DNA from: Filimonas sp.
GTDB lineage: Bacteria > Bacteroidota > Bacteroidia > Chitinophagales > Chitinophagaceae
Direction of reading: 5' to 3'
DNA length: 64,000 bases
NCBI GenBank assembly: GCA_017306865.1
Contig: JAFKHH010000011.1
Coordinates: 806,001-870,000, forward strand
Positions 1 to 10,133 of the stretch are shown here, piece by piece. Within the stretch, counting starts at the first letter, position 1. Each line of letters opens with the position of its first letter. The notes under the pieces were generated by a model. That model searched no databases and was not told the DNA's origin. It saw only the letters and a program-made list of their open reading frames with translations. The position numbers and the translations under genes were made by a program.

Positions 1-553
1 ATCGCAACAAATGTGTTTATATAGTCCTGTTACATTAACAGCAACAGCGCCAACGGCTGGAACAGGAACATGGAGCTTAAACGGAGCTGCTCCGTCAACA
101 CCGGTGTTTAGCAATATTAATGCACCAAATGCCGTAGTGACCGGCTTGCTGCCAGGTACTTACCCATTACGCTTTACAGTATCGAACGGTGTTTGTGCCG
201 TTTCTACAAGTGATATCAATATACAAGTGGAGGACTGCCGCATACAGATTGCAAAAACGGCGTCAACACCATTATTGAATGCTGATGGCTCATATACGGT
301 GACATTCACATTTGCTGTGACAAATCCTGGTAACATTTCGATCAACAATGTACAGGTGACCGATAATCTTGCGCCGGTATTCCCTTCGCCAAAAACATTT
401 ACTGTAACGAGCGTAACCGGATCAGGAACATTCTCAGGAATGACGAACGCCGGGTTTAATGGTAAAACAGACCAAAACCTGTTAATGAGCTCAGCTACAT
501 TAGCCGGAGGGCAGACACAAACGATCACACTTCAAGTAAAAGTAAACCTGTAA
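1..553 (+). CDS. Secreted Ig-like/DUF11 protein, C-terminal part (5' end outside window)
   Basis: The frame is open from the first bases of the window, so only the C-terminal part is seen; the Met at position 11 is internal. The visible part starts with an Ig/PKD-like stretch (SPVTLTATAPTAGTGTW), common in large secreted Bacteroidota proteins, followed by one DUF11-type unit (IQIAKTAST ... FTFAVTNPGN). That unit closely resembles the first DUF11 unit of the next protein, including the shared FPSP(K/M)T(F/Y)TVTS stretch. It ends abruptly at TLQVKVNL, without the type IX sorting domain expected of such proteins, 20 bases before the next start. It may be naturally short, truncated, or depend on its neighbour. 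A cell-surface or secreted role is inferred from the family only. Confidence 0.75.
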   Translation, partial: SQQMCLYSPVTLTATAPTAGTGTWSLNGAAPSTPVFSNINAPNAVVTGLLPGTYPLRFTVSNGVCAVSTSDINIQVEDCRIQIAKTASTPLLNADGSYTVTFTFAVTNPGNISINNVQVTDNLAPVFPSPKTFTVTSVTGSGTFSGMTNAGFNGKTDQNLLMSSATLAGGQTQTITLQVKVNL

Positions 554-573
554 CACCTGCTAAGACTACTATC

Positions 574-3500
574 ATGAAAATTGCACATACAATATTCCGT
601 TCGCTGCTGGCAGCCATACTGCTGCTGGCAATGCCGTACGTAACTTTCTCACAGTATGGCCCATATACAAATGCCACAGGCGTATCCGGTACTGCAACCG
701 CTGGAAATACTGCCGTGTCAGCAGTAACCAATGTGGCCTTCAGTTACCCAATGATTGGTCTTGGCAAAACTGCATCCATATCTGGTATGCAGACCAACGG
801 TACTTATAATGTAACTTATACGTTTACGATAAAGAACATGGGAAACATGGACTTGTCTAACGTACGGATAGCAGATACACTGACTAATGTGTTTCCTTCT
901 CCAATGACATATACTGTTACATCTATTACACGTACAGCCGGAAACAACACAATTATACCCGTTACAACTGCAGCCTTTGATGGTACAGCAGTCAAATCAT
1001 ACCTTACCACAGGTACGCTTGTGGCTGGTGGTTCTGCAACTATCAGTTTAGTAATAAATGTAACGCCTAATAGTACGTTTGGTATCTTCAATAACTCAGC
1101 TACGGTTACAGCACAAACTGCAGATGCGACACCCGTATTTGACGTGTCTACAAATAACACAAACCCTGATGCCAACAACAATGGAACATCGTTTGATGAT
1201 AATACACCTACGCCCGTAACAATTGCGCGTCCGGATATAGCGGTAACAAAAACGGTAGACAATTCGACACCACAGGTTGGTTCTAATGTAACATTTACAA
1301 TCACTCTTAAAAACGTAGGTGTTGGTGGCGCGATAAATGTAACCGCATCAGATCTGTTGCCGGCGGGTTACTTAATTCAGGGTACACCAAATGCATCAGT
1401 CGGATCATATAATTCTACAACGGGCGTGTGGACAGTAAGCCGCATATTGCCGAATGCTGCACCAACGCTTACTATAACAGCAAAAGTACTCGCAGCAGGC
1501 CCTTATACAAATACGGCAAGCAGTAATCATATTGATGATATAGTTACAACGAACAACTCGGCTAGTGTAACGCCTGTGCCGGTTCCTGTGGCAGATCTGC
1601 AAATAACTAAAACAGCAAGCAGCTTAACCCCTAATGTCACTTCTTCTATAAACTTTACGTTGGCTGCGTTGAATAACGGCCTTAGTGATGCAACCAACGT
1701 AGTAGTAAAAGATACACTGAAAGCAGGATTTACGATAGGTACTTTGCCATCTGGTGTAGCATATGACAATACGACGAGGATCATTACCTGGACAATAGGA
1801 GCAATGGCCTATAATACTTCTGCTTCTGTAATTATACCAGTAACAGTAAATCCGAATGGCGCACCGGCAGATTATATAAATACAGCAGTTATTGCGGGCG
1901 ACCAGGTAGATAATAATACTGGTAATAATAAAAGTACAGTAACCGTTACTCCGGTACAGCGTGTAGATCTTGTAATGGAAAAAACGATTACGGCTGGTTC
2001 TCCACTGTACACGGGTGATAATGTAACGTTTAACCTTAAGGTAACGAACAATGGTCCTAGTAATGCAACAAACGTAAAAGTAGCTGATCCGTTAAAGAGC
2101 GGTTATACATATGTAAGTAACAGCACCGCAAGTGGCAGCTATGATAACAATACAGGTAACTGGACTATTGGCAACTTAGCCGCAGGTGCATCTGCTACAC
2201 TTACTATTACTGCTAAAGTAAAAGCATCTGGTGCCTATGATAATACCGCTACAGCAACCAGTACTGAAGTAGAAATAACCCCGGCAGATAATACTGCGTC
2301 CACTACTGCTCCTACTGTGCTGCCAAGAGCTGAACTGCAGGTTGTAAAAACTGTAGACAATGCGACTCCTTATGCTGGTAGTAATGTAGTGTTTACATTA
2401 ACTGCTACCAACAATGGCCCAAGCGCGGCAACAGGCGTAAAAGTATCAGACCAGCTACCTACGGGTTATACGTTTATAAGTGCGGTACCTTCTGCTGACT
2501 ATAATAGTAGCACAGGTGAGTGGACAATAGGTAGCCTGGCAAATGGCGCATCAACATCACTTGCTATCACTGCCAAAGTATTGGTGACTGGCAACTATTT
2601 AAACAGTGCAACCATTTCTGGTAATGAATATGATGATGTAACAAGCAACAATACCAGCACAAGAACTACAACACCGGTAGCTGCAGCAGATCTTTCTGTT
2701 TCTAAAACAGCAGACAATAGTGCGCCGCCGGCTGGAAGCAATATTACGTTTACAATAGTAGCTACCAACAATGGTCCAAGTACAGCAACAAACGTAACCG
2801 TTACAGATGCTTTGCCGGCAGGATATTCACTGGTAAGTGCAACTGCAACCCAGGGATCTTATGCAGGTAGCACATGGACAATAGGTAGCCTTGCGAATGG
2901 TGCTACTACTACATTGACCATTGTTGCTAAAGTGAACGCCGCTGGTAGTTATATAAATACTGCTACTATTACAGGTACTGAGCATGACGGGGATCTTACG
3001 AATAATACAAGTACAGCTTCTCCTTCTGCTACACCGGTTGCTGACATAAGTGTTGTAAAAACACCTTCAACATCTACACCGGATGTAGGCTCAGTGATCT
3101 CATTTGAAGTAAAAGCAACCAATAATGGGCCAAGTAATGCTACAGCAGTAGTAGTAACTGATCTGCTTAAATCTGGTTATACATTTGTTTCAGCAACTGC
3201 CACAGCAGGCTCGTATGTTCCTGGTACAGGCAAATGGACAATAGGCGCGCTGGCAAATGGTAGCTTTGAAACATTGACGATTACCGCAACCGTAAATGCA
3301 ACAGGCGATTACTCAAATACAGCCGTAGCTACTAATCCTGAAGCAGATAATAATACAACTAATAATACAAGCACTGTAACACCAGTACCAGTACCGGTAA
3401 CTGATCTTAAAGTACAAAAGGTAGTATCTGCACCTACACCATACGTGGGAGATAATGTACAGTTTACTGTAACGGTTACGAACGATGGTCCAAGCGATGC

Positions 3501-6500
3501 AACGGGCGTGACAGTAGATGATCTGTTGAAATCTGGTTATGCTTACGTAAGCTATACAGCAACAGCCGGTAGCTATGTATCGTCAACAGGTAAATGGAAT
3601 ATTGGTAACCTCGCGAAAAACGGCACAGCTACACTGACGATCACAGCTAAAGTGAACAAAAGCGGTGATTATAGTAATAAAGCTGACGTAACAGGAAATG
3701 AAGCAGATAGAAATACAGCAAACAATACATCTACTGTAACTACAGTACCTGTACCAGTGGCTGATCTTGCGGTAACGAAAACTGTTACACCTACGTCGCC
3801 AAATGCTGGCAGTCAGGTAACTTTCACAATCGGCATTACCAATAACGGTCCAAGTGATGCAACAAACGCGAAAGTAACAGATCAGTTACCTATTGGATAT
3901 ACATATGTAAGCTCTACTGCAACAACAGGTGCTTATAGCGCTACTACTAATACCTGGACAATAGGAAACCTGGCAAATGGCGCAAGCGCAAGCTTACAAA
4001 TAGTTGCTACAGTAAATGCTGACAAAACAGCAATTGACTATACAAATACAGCTACAGCCTCCGCAACAGAAACAGACAATACACCTGCAAACAATACAGC
4101 TTCGGCAACAACAACGCCTGTAGCATTAATGGACCTGCAGGTGACAAATACACCTTCTAAGAGTGCGATCAATATAGGTGAGGTAGTTACATACACAGTA
4201 GTTGTAACGAATAACGGACCGAGCAATGCTACTGGTGTTAAATTGACCGACCTGGTTAGCGCAGGCTTCAACAACATCAACTATACAATAGGTGGTGTAG
4301 GTACTGTAGATCCGGCAACGGGCGTATGGACAATCGGTAACCTGGCAAGTGGTGCAAGTGTTACATTAACCATTACCGCAAAAGGCCTGACGCCTGGCAC
4401 TTATACAACGCCTGCAACAGTTGTGGGTACTGAAAATGAAACCACGCTGGCTAACAATACAGCTAGTGCTACAGTTCAGGTATACCTGCCACCTACAGCA
4501 GTAAACGACTCTGTAAAAACACACATTAACGTTCCGGTAGATATTACCGTTTTAAGCAACGATACGCCGGGTGATGGTGCAATTGTACCATCTACGGTGA
4601 ATGTAGTAAGTGGCGTAGCAAATGGCACTTTAAACATTGATCCGGTTACTGGCAAAGTAACTTACACGCCAAATAACGGGTACTATGGTACAGACATCTT
4701 CACATACAATGTAAAAGATGCAAATGGTGCAGTATCTAACACCGCAACTGTGAAGATCACAATAGGGGAGCCACCATTAAGTAACGATGATGCAGCTACT
4801 ACTAATCCGAACACACCAGTGGTTATAGACCTGCTGGCAAATGATGTGAAGAGAGACCTTGACATAAAACCATCATTAACTGCAGTTGTTACCAATCCAT
4901 CACACGGCACTGTGACAATAGATCCGGTGACGGGTAAGGCTACTTATACGCCAAACCCGGGATATTTTGGTACAGATGTATTTACCTACCTGGTAAGAGA
5001 TATAAATGGTATTGCATCTAACATATCTACAGTTACGATTACGGTGAATAAGCCGCCAACAGCAGTGAATGATGCGGCATCTACCAATCCGAATACGCCG
5101 ATTGTACTGAATACTTTGGGCAACGATGTAGTAGGTGATGCAGCATTAGTTCCATCTACTGTTACTATTGTGAAACAGCCAGATCATGGTACAGTGACAA
5201 TAGATCCGGTAACGGGTAAGGTAACTTATACACCAAACCAGGATTATTTTGGTACAGATACTTACACATATACTGTAAAAGATGCGAATGGCGCTATCTC
5301 TAACGTAGCAACAGGAACTATTACGGTGAACAAACCGCCAACAGCAGTGAATGATGCGGCAGTAACTAACCCGAATACGCCGGTTGTATTGAATACTTTG
5401 GGCAACGACGTAGTAGGTGATGCAGCATTAGTTCCATCTACTGTTACCATTGTGAAACAACCAGACCATGGTACAGTAACAATAGATCCGGTAACGGGTA
5501 AGGTAACTTACACACCAAGCCTGGATTACTTTGGTACAGATACCTACACATATACTGTAAAAGATGCGAATGGCGCTATCTCTAACGTAGCAACAGGAAC
5601 TATTACGATCAACAAGCCACCAACGGCTGTAAATGATTCTGCGAAAACGCACACAAATACCCCTGTAGTAATACCAGTGTTAACAAATGATGTGATTGGC
5701 GATGCAGCATTAGTTCCATCTACTGTTACTATTGTGAAGCAACCTTCGCATGGCACTGTAACGATAGATCCGGTAACAGGTAATGTTACTTATACGCCAA
5801 ACACGAACTATTACGGAAACGATACACTTACTTATACAATAAAAGATGCGAACGGTGCTATTTCTAATGTAGCAACTGTAGCTATAGAAGTAGGCAGACC
5901 ACCAGTAACAAACAATGATAATGCGGTAACCAATCCGAATACGCCGGTGGTAATAGATGTGTTAGCAAATGATCAGAAACAAGACCTTGACATAGCACCA
6001 TCTACCGTTAAAATTTACAAACAGCCGGATCATGGTACTGTGACAATAGATCCGGTAACAGGTAAAGTAACTTATACGCCGAATGCAGGATATTTCGGTA
6101 CAGACAACTTTACCTATTCTGTAAAAGATATTAACGGATCAGAATCCAATATTTCAACAGTAAATATTGTCGTAAATAAACCACCGACAGCGGTGAATGA
6201 CGCAGCTATAACGAATCCAAACACACCTGTAACATTGGATGTGCTGGCAAACGATGTAATAGGCGATGCCAACCTTGCTCCGTCAACTGTAACAATTGTG
6301 AAGCAGCCAGATCATGGCACTGTATCTATAGACCCGGTAACAGGTAAAGTAACCTATACGCCAAATCCGAATTACTATGGTACAGATACCTTTACTTACA
6401 CAGTGAAAGATGCAAACGGTGCTATTTCTAATGTAGCAACAGGCTCGATTGTGATCAATAAGCCACCAACAGCGGTGAATGATGCGGCTACAACCAATCC

Positions 6501-9087
6501 AAATACACCGGTAACGCTGAACATATTGTCAAATGATCTGAACGGCGATGCAAGTATTGTTCCTTCAACGGTAACGATCGTGAAGCAACCAGATCATGGT
6601 ACAGTAACAGTAGATCCGGTAACAGGTAAAGTAACCTACACACCGAATACAGATTACTACGGTACGGATAACTTTACTTATACAGTAAAAGATGCAAATG
6701 GTGCATTGTCAAATGTGGCAACAGGTACCATTACCATCAATAAGCCGCCAACGGCAGTGAACGATGCAGCTACAACCAATCCGAACACGCCTGTAACGCT
6801 GGATATCTTAGCAAATGACGTAAAAGGTGATGCGAACCTGGTGCCGTCAACAGTAGTGATTGTGAAACAACCAGATCATGGTACATTATCAGTAGATCCG
6901 GTAACAGGTAAAGTGACTTACACACCTAACACAAACTACTACGGCACAGATAACTTTACTTATACAGTGAAGGATGTGAATGGTGCTATCTCTAATATAG
7001 CAACAGGTACTATTACCATCAACAAACCGCCAACAGCAGTGAATGATGGAGCTACAACCAATCCGAATACGCCGGTGACAATAGATATCCTGGCTAATGA
7101 TGTGAAGGGTGATGCAAACCTGGCTCCATCAACGGTAGTGATAGTAAAACAACCGGATCACGGTACGCTTACAATAGATCCGGTAACAGGAAAAGTAACG
7201 TACACACCGAATCCGAACTACTACGGTACAGATAACTTTACTTATACGGTGAAGGATGCGAATGGCGCTATCTCTAATGTAGCAACGGTTAACATCGTTG
7301 TTAACAAACCACCTACAGCAGTGAATGATGCCGCGGTAACCAACCCGAATACACCGGTAACACTGGATGTACTGGCAAACGATACAAAAGGTGATGCGAA
7401 CCTGAATCCTGCAACTGTTACAATTGTAAAACAACCAGATCATGGTACATTATCAGTAGATCCGGTAACAGGTAAGGTTACGTACACGCCAAACAAAGAT
7501 TACTACGGCACAGACAACTTCACTTATACTGTGAAAGATGCGAACGGTGCTATTTCTAATGTGGCAACAGGTACTATTACCATCAACAAGCCACCGACAG
7601 CGGTGAATGATGCGGCTACAACCAATCCAAATACACCGGTAACACTGGATGTGCTGGCAAACGATACGAAAGGTGATGCAAATCTTACACCATCTACAGT
7701 AACTATTGTGAAACAGCCGGATCATGGCACGGTAACAGTAGACCCTGTAACAGGTAAGGTTACGTACACGCCAAATAAAGATTACTATGGTGCAGACAAC
7801 TTCACTTATACAGTGAAGGATGCAAACGGTGCAATCTCTAACGTGGCTACCGGTACGATCACGATCAATAAGCCGCCAACGGCAGTGAATGACGCAGCTA
7901 CAACCAACCCGTCTACACCGGTAACAATTAAGATGCTGGATAATGATGTAAAAGGTGATGCAAACCTTACACCATCTACAGTAACTATTGTAAAACAACC
8001 GGATCATGGTACAGTAACAGTAGACCCGGTAACAGGTATTGCAACATATACACCGGCAGCAGGATTTACGGGTAATGATACCTACACCTATACGGTGAAA
8101 GATGCGAACGGCGCTATTTCAAATGTAGCTACTGTGACTATACATGTAAACAAACCACCGGTTGCTGTAAATGATGCTGCTACTACTGAGGAGCCAACAC
8201 CTGTAACAATCAACCTGACCGGTAATGATTACAGTGATGACGGTGTAGTAGATAAAACAAGCATTGTGGCAATAACACAGCCAGCACATGGTACGATAGT
8301 AATAAATAAAGATGGTACGGTTGTGTACACGCCGAACAATGGCTACGTAGGGTTAGACAACTTTACATACACCATTAAGGATAACAACGGCAATACTTCT
8401 AATGTAGCAACGGTAACCATTACTGTAACAAGAAGAAAAGTAGATATAGGCGTAGTGAAGAAACTGGTTACGCCGGCAAGCAACATACAGGTAGGTAAGG
8501 ACATACAGTTTGAAATTACTGTAACCAATCTGGGAGTGAAGAGTGCATCAGGTGTATTGGTAACGGATGTGTTGGAAGCAACCTTGGGTGGAGTGAATGT
8601 ACAACTGGTGACTAAAACAGGTACAGCTACTTATACAGCAAACAACAAAACCATCTCTTGGCTCATCGGAAACATGGAACCGGGTGCAAGTGTAACACTT
8701 ACCATTACTGCACAGGTAACTAGCGGCGGTAAAATAGAAAACAGTGCGCTGGTACAGAGTACAGAAGAAGATTTAGTCCCAGAGAACAATAAATCTACGG
8801 TAACGGTACTGGGAGATGCGACTAAAGAAGATCTGTTCATTCCAACTGTGTTTACACCGAACGGTGACGGCAGAAATGACAAGTTTGTGATCTTAGGCTT
8901 AGAACGCTTCCCGGGTTCTCCTATCATGATCTATAACCGTTGGGGTAACATGGTGTACCAGTCAAATGATTATAAAAACAACTGGGATGGTTCAGGTCTG
9001 AATGATGGTACTTATTACTACGTCTTAAAACTGAATACATCATCCGGACAGAAAATTTATAAAGGTTGGGTTGAATTGATTCATTAA
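574..9087 (+). CDS. Giant DUF11/Ig-repeat adhesin-like protein with type B T9SS sorting domain
   Basis: A 2,837-residue secreted protein. Residues 1-26 are a signal peptide. About ten DUF11 units (typical core TFTIVATNNGPSTATNVTV) fill residues ~60-1305. Fourteen tandem cadherin/Ig-like units of about 94 residues (core KPPTAVNDAATTNPNTPVT, then VDPVTGKVTYTPN) fill ~1307-2618. One more DUF11 unit precedes a C-terminal domain from ~2749 (FIPTVFTPNGDGRNDKF ... NRWGNMVY ... WDGSGLNDGTYYY ... KGWVELIH). That domain is the gliding-motility-associated (CHU_C, type B) sorting signal recognised by the type IX secretion system. In Flavobacterium, type B cargo such as SprB needs a SprF/PorP partner, and one is encoded next. 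Likely a surface-anchored adhesin; the ligand is unknown. Asp/Asn-rich repeat edges suggest Ca2+ binding, by inference. Confidence 0.93.
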   Translation: MKIAHTIFRSLLAAILLLAMPYVTFSQYGPYTNATGVSGTATAGNTAVSAVTNVAFSYPMIGLGKTASISGMQTNGTYNVTYTFTIKNMGNMDLSNVRIADTLTNVFPSPMTYTVTSITRTAGNNTIIPVTTAAFDGTAVKSYLTTGTLVAGGSATISLVINVTPNSTFGIFNNSATVTAQTADATPVFDVSTNNTNPDANNNGTSFDDNTPTPVTIARPDIAVTKTVDNSTPQVGSNVTFTITLKNVGVGGAINVTASDLLPAGYLIQGTPNASVGSYNSTTGVWTVSRILPNAAPTLTITAKVLAAGPYTNTASSNHIDDIVTTNNSASVTPVPVPVADLQITKTASSLTPNVTSSINFTLAALNNGLSDATNVVVKDTLKAGFTIGTLPSGVAYDNTTRIITWTIGAMAYNTSASVIIPVTVNPNGAPADYINTAVIAGDQVDNNTGNNKSTVTVTPVQRVDLVMEKTITAGSPLYTGDNVTFNLKVTNNGPSNATNVKVADPLKSGYTYVSNSTASGSYDNNTGNWTIGNLAAGASATLTITAKVKASGAYDNTATATSTEVEITPADNTASTTAPTVLPRAELQVVKTVDNATPYAGSNVVFTLTATNNGPSAATGVKVSDQLPTGYTFISAVPSADYNSSTGEWTIGSLANGASTSLAITAKVLVTGNYLNSATISGNEYDDVTSNNTSTRTTTPVAAADLSVSKTADNSAPPAGSNITFTIVATNNGPSTATNVTVTDALPAGYSLVSATATQGSYAGSTWTIGSLANGATTTLTIVAKVNAAGSYINTATITGTEHDGDLTNNTSTASPSATPVADISVVKTPSTSTPDVGSVISFEVKATNNGPSNATAVVVTDLLKSGYTFVSATATAGSYVPGTGKWTIGALANGSFETLTITATVNATGDYSNTAVATNPEADNNTTNNTSTVTPVPVPVTDLKVQKVVSAPTPYVGDNVQFTVTVTNDGPSDATGVTVDDLLKSGYAYVSYTATAGSYVSSTGKWNIGNLAKNGTATLTITAKVNKSGDYSNKADVTGNEADRNTANNTSTVTTVPVPVADLAVTKTVTPTSPNAGSQVTFTIGITNNGPSDATNAKVTDQLPIGYTYVSSTATTGAYSATTNTWTIGNLANGASASLQIVATVNADKTAIDYTNTATASATETDNTPANNTASATTTPVALMDLQVTNTPSKSAINIGEVVTYTVVVTNNGPSNATGVKLTDLVSAGFNNINYTIGGVGTVDPATGVWTIGNLASGASVTLTITAKGLTPGTYTTPATVVGTENETTLANNTASATVQVYLPPTAVNDSVKTHINVPVDITVLSNDTPGDGAIVPSTVNVVSGVANGTLNIDPVTGKVTYTPNNGYYGTDIFTYNVKDANGAVSNTATVKITIGEPPLSNDDAATTNPNTPVVIDLLANDVKRDLDIKPSLTAVVTNPSHGTVTIDPVTGKATYTPNPGYFGTDVFTYLVRDINGIASNISTVTITVNKPPTAVNDAASTNPNTPIVLNTLGNDVVGDAALVPSTVTIVKQPDHGTVTIDPVTGKVTYTPNQDYFGTDTYTYTVKDANGAISNVATGTITVNKPPTAVNDAAVTNPNTPVVLNTLGNDVVGDAALVPSTVTIVKQPDHGTVTIDPVTGKVTYTPSLDYFGTDTYTYTVKDANGAISNVATGTITINKPPTAVNDSAKTHTNTPVVIPVLTNDVIGDAALVPSTVTIVKQPSHGTVTIDPVTGNVTYTPNTNYYGNDTLTYTIKDANGAISNVATVAIEVGRPPVTNNDNAVTNPNTPVVIDVLANDQKQDLDIAPSTVKIYKQPDHGTVTIDPVTGKVTYTPNAGYFGTDNFTYSVKDINGSESNISTVNIVVNKPPTAVNDAAITNPNTPVTLDVLANDVIGDANLAPSTVTIVKQPDHGTVSIDPVTGKVTYTPNPNYYGTDTFTYTVKDANGAISNVATGSIVINKPPTAVNDAATTNPNTPVTLNILSNDLNGDASIVPSTVTIVKQPDHGTVTVDPVTGKVTYTPNTDYYGTDNFTYTVKDANGALSNVATGTITINKPPTAVNDAATTNPNTPVTLDILANDVKGDANLVPSTVVIVKQPDHGTLSVDPVTGKVTYTPNTNYYGTDNFTYTVKDVNGAISNIATGTITINKPPTAVNDGATTNPNTPVTIDILANDVKGDANLAPSTVVIVKQPDHGTLTIDPVTGKVTYTPNPNYYGTDNFTYTVKDANGAISNVATVNIVVNKPPTAVNDAAVTNPNTPVTLDVLANDTKGDANLNPATVTIVKQPDHGTLSVDPVTGKVTYTPNKDYYGTDNFTYTVKDANGAISNVATGTITINKPPTAVNDAATTNPNTPVTLDVLANDTKGDANLTPSTVTIVKQPDHGTVTVDPVTGKVTYTPNKDYYGADNFTYTVKDANGAISNVATGTITINKPPTAVNDAATTNPSTPVTIKMLDNDVKGDANLTPSTVTIVKQPDHGTVTVDPVTGIATYTPAAGFTGNDTYTYTVKDANGAISNVATVTIHVNKPPVAVNDAATTEEPTPVTINLTGNDYSDDGVVDKTSIVAITQPAHGTIVINKDGTVVYTPNNGYVGLDNFTYTIKDNNGNTSNVATVTITVTRRKVDIGVVKKLVTPASNIQVGKDIQFEITVTNLGVKSASGVLVTDVLEATLGGVNVQLVTKTGTATYTANNKTISWLIGNMEPGASVTLTITAQVTSGGKIENSALVQSTEEDLVPENNKSTVTVLGDATKEDLFIPTVFTPNGDGRNDKFVILGLERFPGSPIMIYNRWGNMVYQSNDYKNNWDGSGLNDGTYYYVLKLNTSSGQKIYKGWVELIH
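4490..8430 (+). repeat. Fourteen tandem ~282-bp coding repeats (cadherin/Ig-like units)
   Basis: In-frame tandem array inside the giant adhesin gene. Each unit begins with codons for PPTAVND or a variant and has a period near 282 bp (for example, unit starts at about 5050 and 5332). Units 3-13 are very similar at protein level but differ at many third codon positions. That suggests purifying selection on the protein rather than very recent copying. The first, second, sixth and last units are the most divergent. Arrays of this kind can change copy number by recombination and are prone to assembly collapse. Confidence 0.9.
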
Positions 9088-9116
9088 TACAGGGCTTCCT
9101 AATTAATAAAAAAATT

Positions 9117-10121
9117 ATGAAAAGCAGGATATACCTCATTTTGATACTAGTGGCGCTGGGATGCGCAGTAGAAACAAATGCGCAGCAGAACATCCAGTTC
9201 AGCCAATACGTATTCAATCCGCTCTTTATCAACTCTGCTTATGCAGGGTATAGAGGCGACACATATGTGAGTGGCATCTATCGTCAGCAGTGGGCTGGGT
9301 TACCCGGCTCCCCAGTCACCTTTGGTGCATCTGTAGACTGGCTGGTTCCGGGCAGGGATGAGCGCATGGGCTTCAGTGCAAAACTGATGAGTGATAAACT
9401 AGGCCCGCAGCAGACATTGTATGCAAGTGGTGGCTATGCCTACCGCATACCTATGGATGCTACAGGCGCTAAGCGTCTTTGCCTTGGTTTTGGGCTCGGC
9501 ATTACGCAGTACCGTATGGACGGCACTCAACTGAAAGCAGTAGATGTGAATGACCAGGCTGTGCCGGTAAACAATGAAACCAAACTGGTACCTGACGCAA
9601 ACTTAGGTGTGTACTACTATACACCTGACTGGTATGTGAGCCTTGCGGTAAATGACCTGCTTGCGCCACGTACACTGGACGTGCGTTATAGCTGGAACCA
9701 ATATACTTTCCGTACAATGCAGCGGTCTCAACACCTATACCTTGGTGCAGGATGTTTGCTTAATCTTTCCGACAACGTAAAGATTAAGCCATCCTTCATG
9801 TGGAAAGAAGACTTTAAAGGCCCGAGCAACATTGATATCAATGCGTTTGTATTGCTGAATGAAGTGTTGTGGGTGGGTGGCTCTTACAGAAGAGGTGTGA
9901 AGATCTGGAACAAGGACAACCTGCAGTCCGACCTGGAACAGAAAGATGCAGTAGCGTTGATAGCAGAGGTAAATGCAACACCTACAATCCGTATCGGTTA
10001 TGCATACGACATTACGATAAGTAAACTTAGCCCATATCAAAATGGTACACATGAAATATCAGTTGGCCTTCGCTTCCTGAATAAAAAATCTGTACGCGAA
10101 ATTAGTCCAAGGTATTTCTAA
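9117..10121 (+). CDS. PorP/SprF-family type IX secretion membrane protein
   Basis: 334 residues with a signal peptide (about residues 1-22, cleavage near TNAQQ). The start of the mature chain, IQFSQYVFNPLFINSAYAGYRGD, is the hallmark of the PorP/SprF family, an outer-membrane beta-barrel group dedicated to type IX secretion of type B cargo. The alternating amphipathic strands (YVSLAVNDLLAP, IRIGYAYDITISKL) and the C-terminal barrel strand (HEISVGLRFLNKK) fit an outer-membrane barrel. It lies 29 bases after the adhesin and 12 bases before the OmpA gene, so the three genes almost certainly form an operon. It probably serves the upstream adhesin specifically, as SprF does for SprB. Confidence 0.93.
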   Translation: MKSRIYLILILVALGCAVETNAQQNIQFSQYVFNPLFINSAYAGYRGDTYVSGIYRQQWAGLPGSPVTFGASVDWLVPGRDERMGFSAKLMSDKLGPQQTLYASGGYAYRIPMDATGAKRLCLGFGLGITQYRMDGTQLKAVDVNDQAVPVNNETKLVPDANLGVYYYTPDWYVSLAVNDLLAPRTLDVRYSWNQYTFRTMQRSQHLYLGAGCLLNLSDNVKIKPSFMWKEDFKGPSNIDINAFVLLNEVLWVGGSYRRGVKIWNKDNLQSDLEQKDAVALIAEVNATPTIRIGYAYDITISKLSPYQNGTHEISVGLRFLNKKSVREISPRYF

Positions 10122-10133
10122 ACTATTATTATT

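Noticed and set aside
816-8528. Many minus-strand open frames within the giant adhesin gene
   Set aside because: They recur with the repeat period and mirror the codon bias of the plus-strand repeats; they are shadows.
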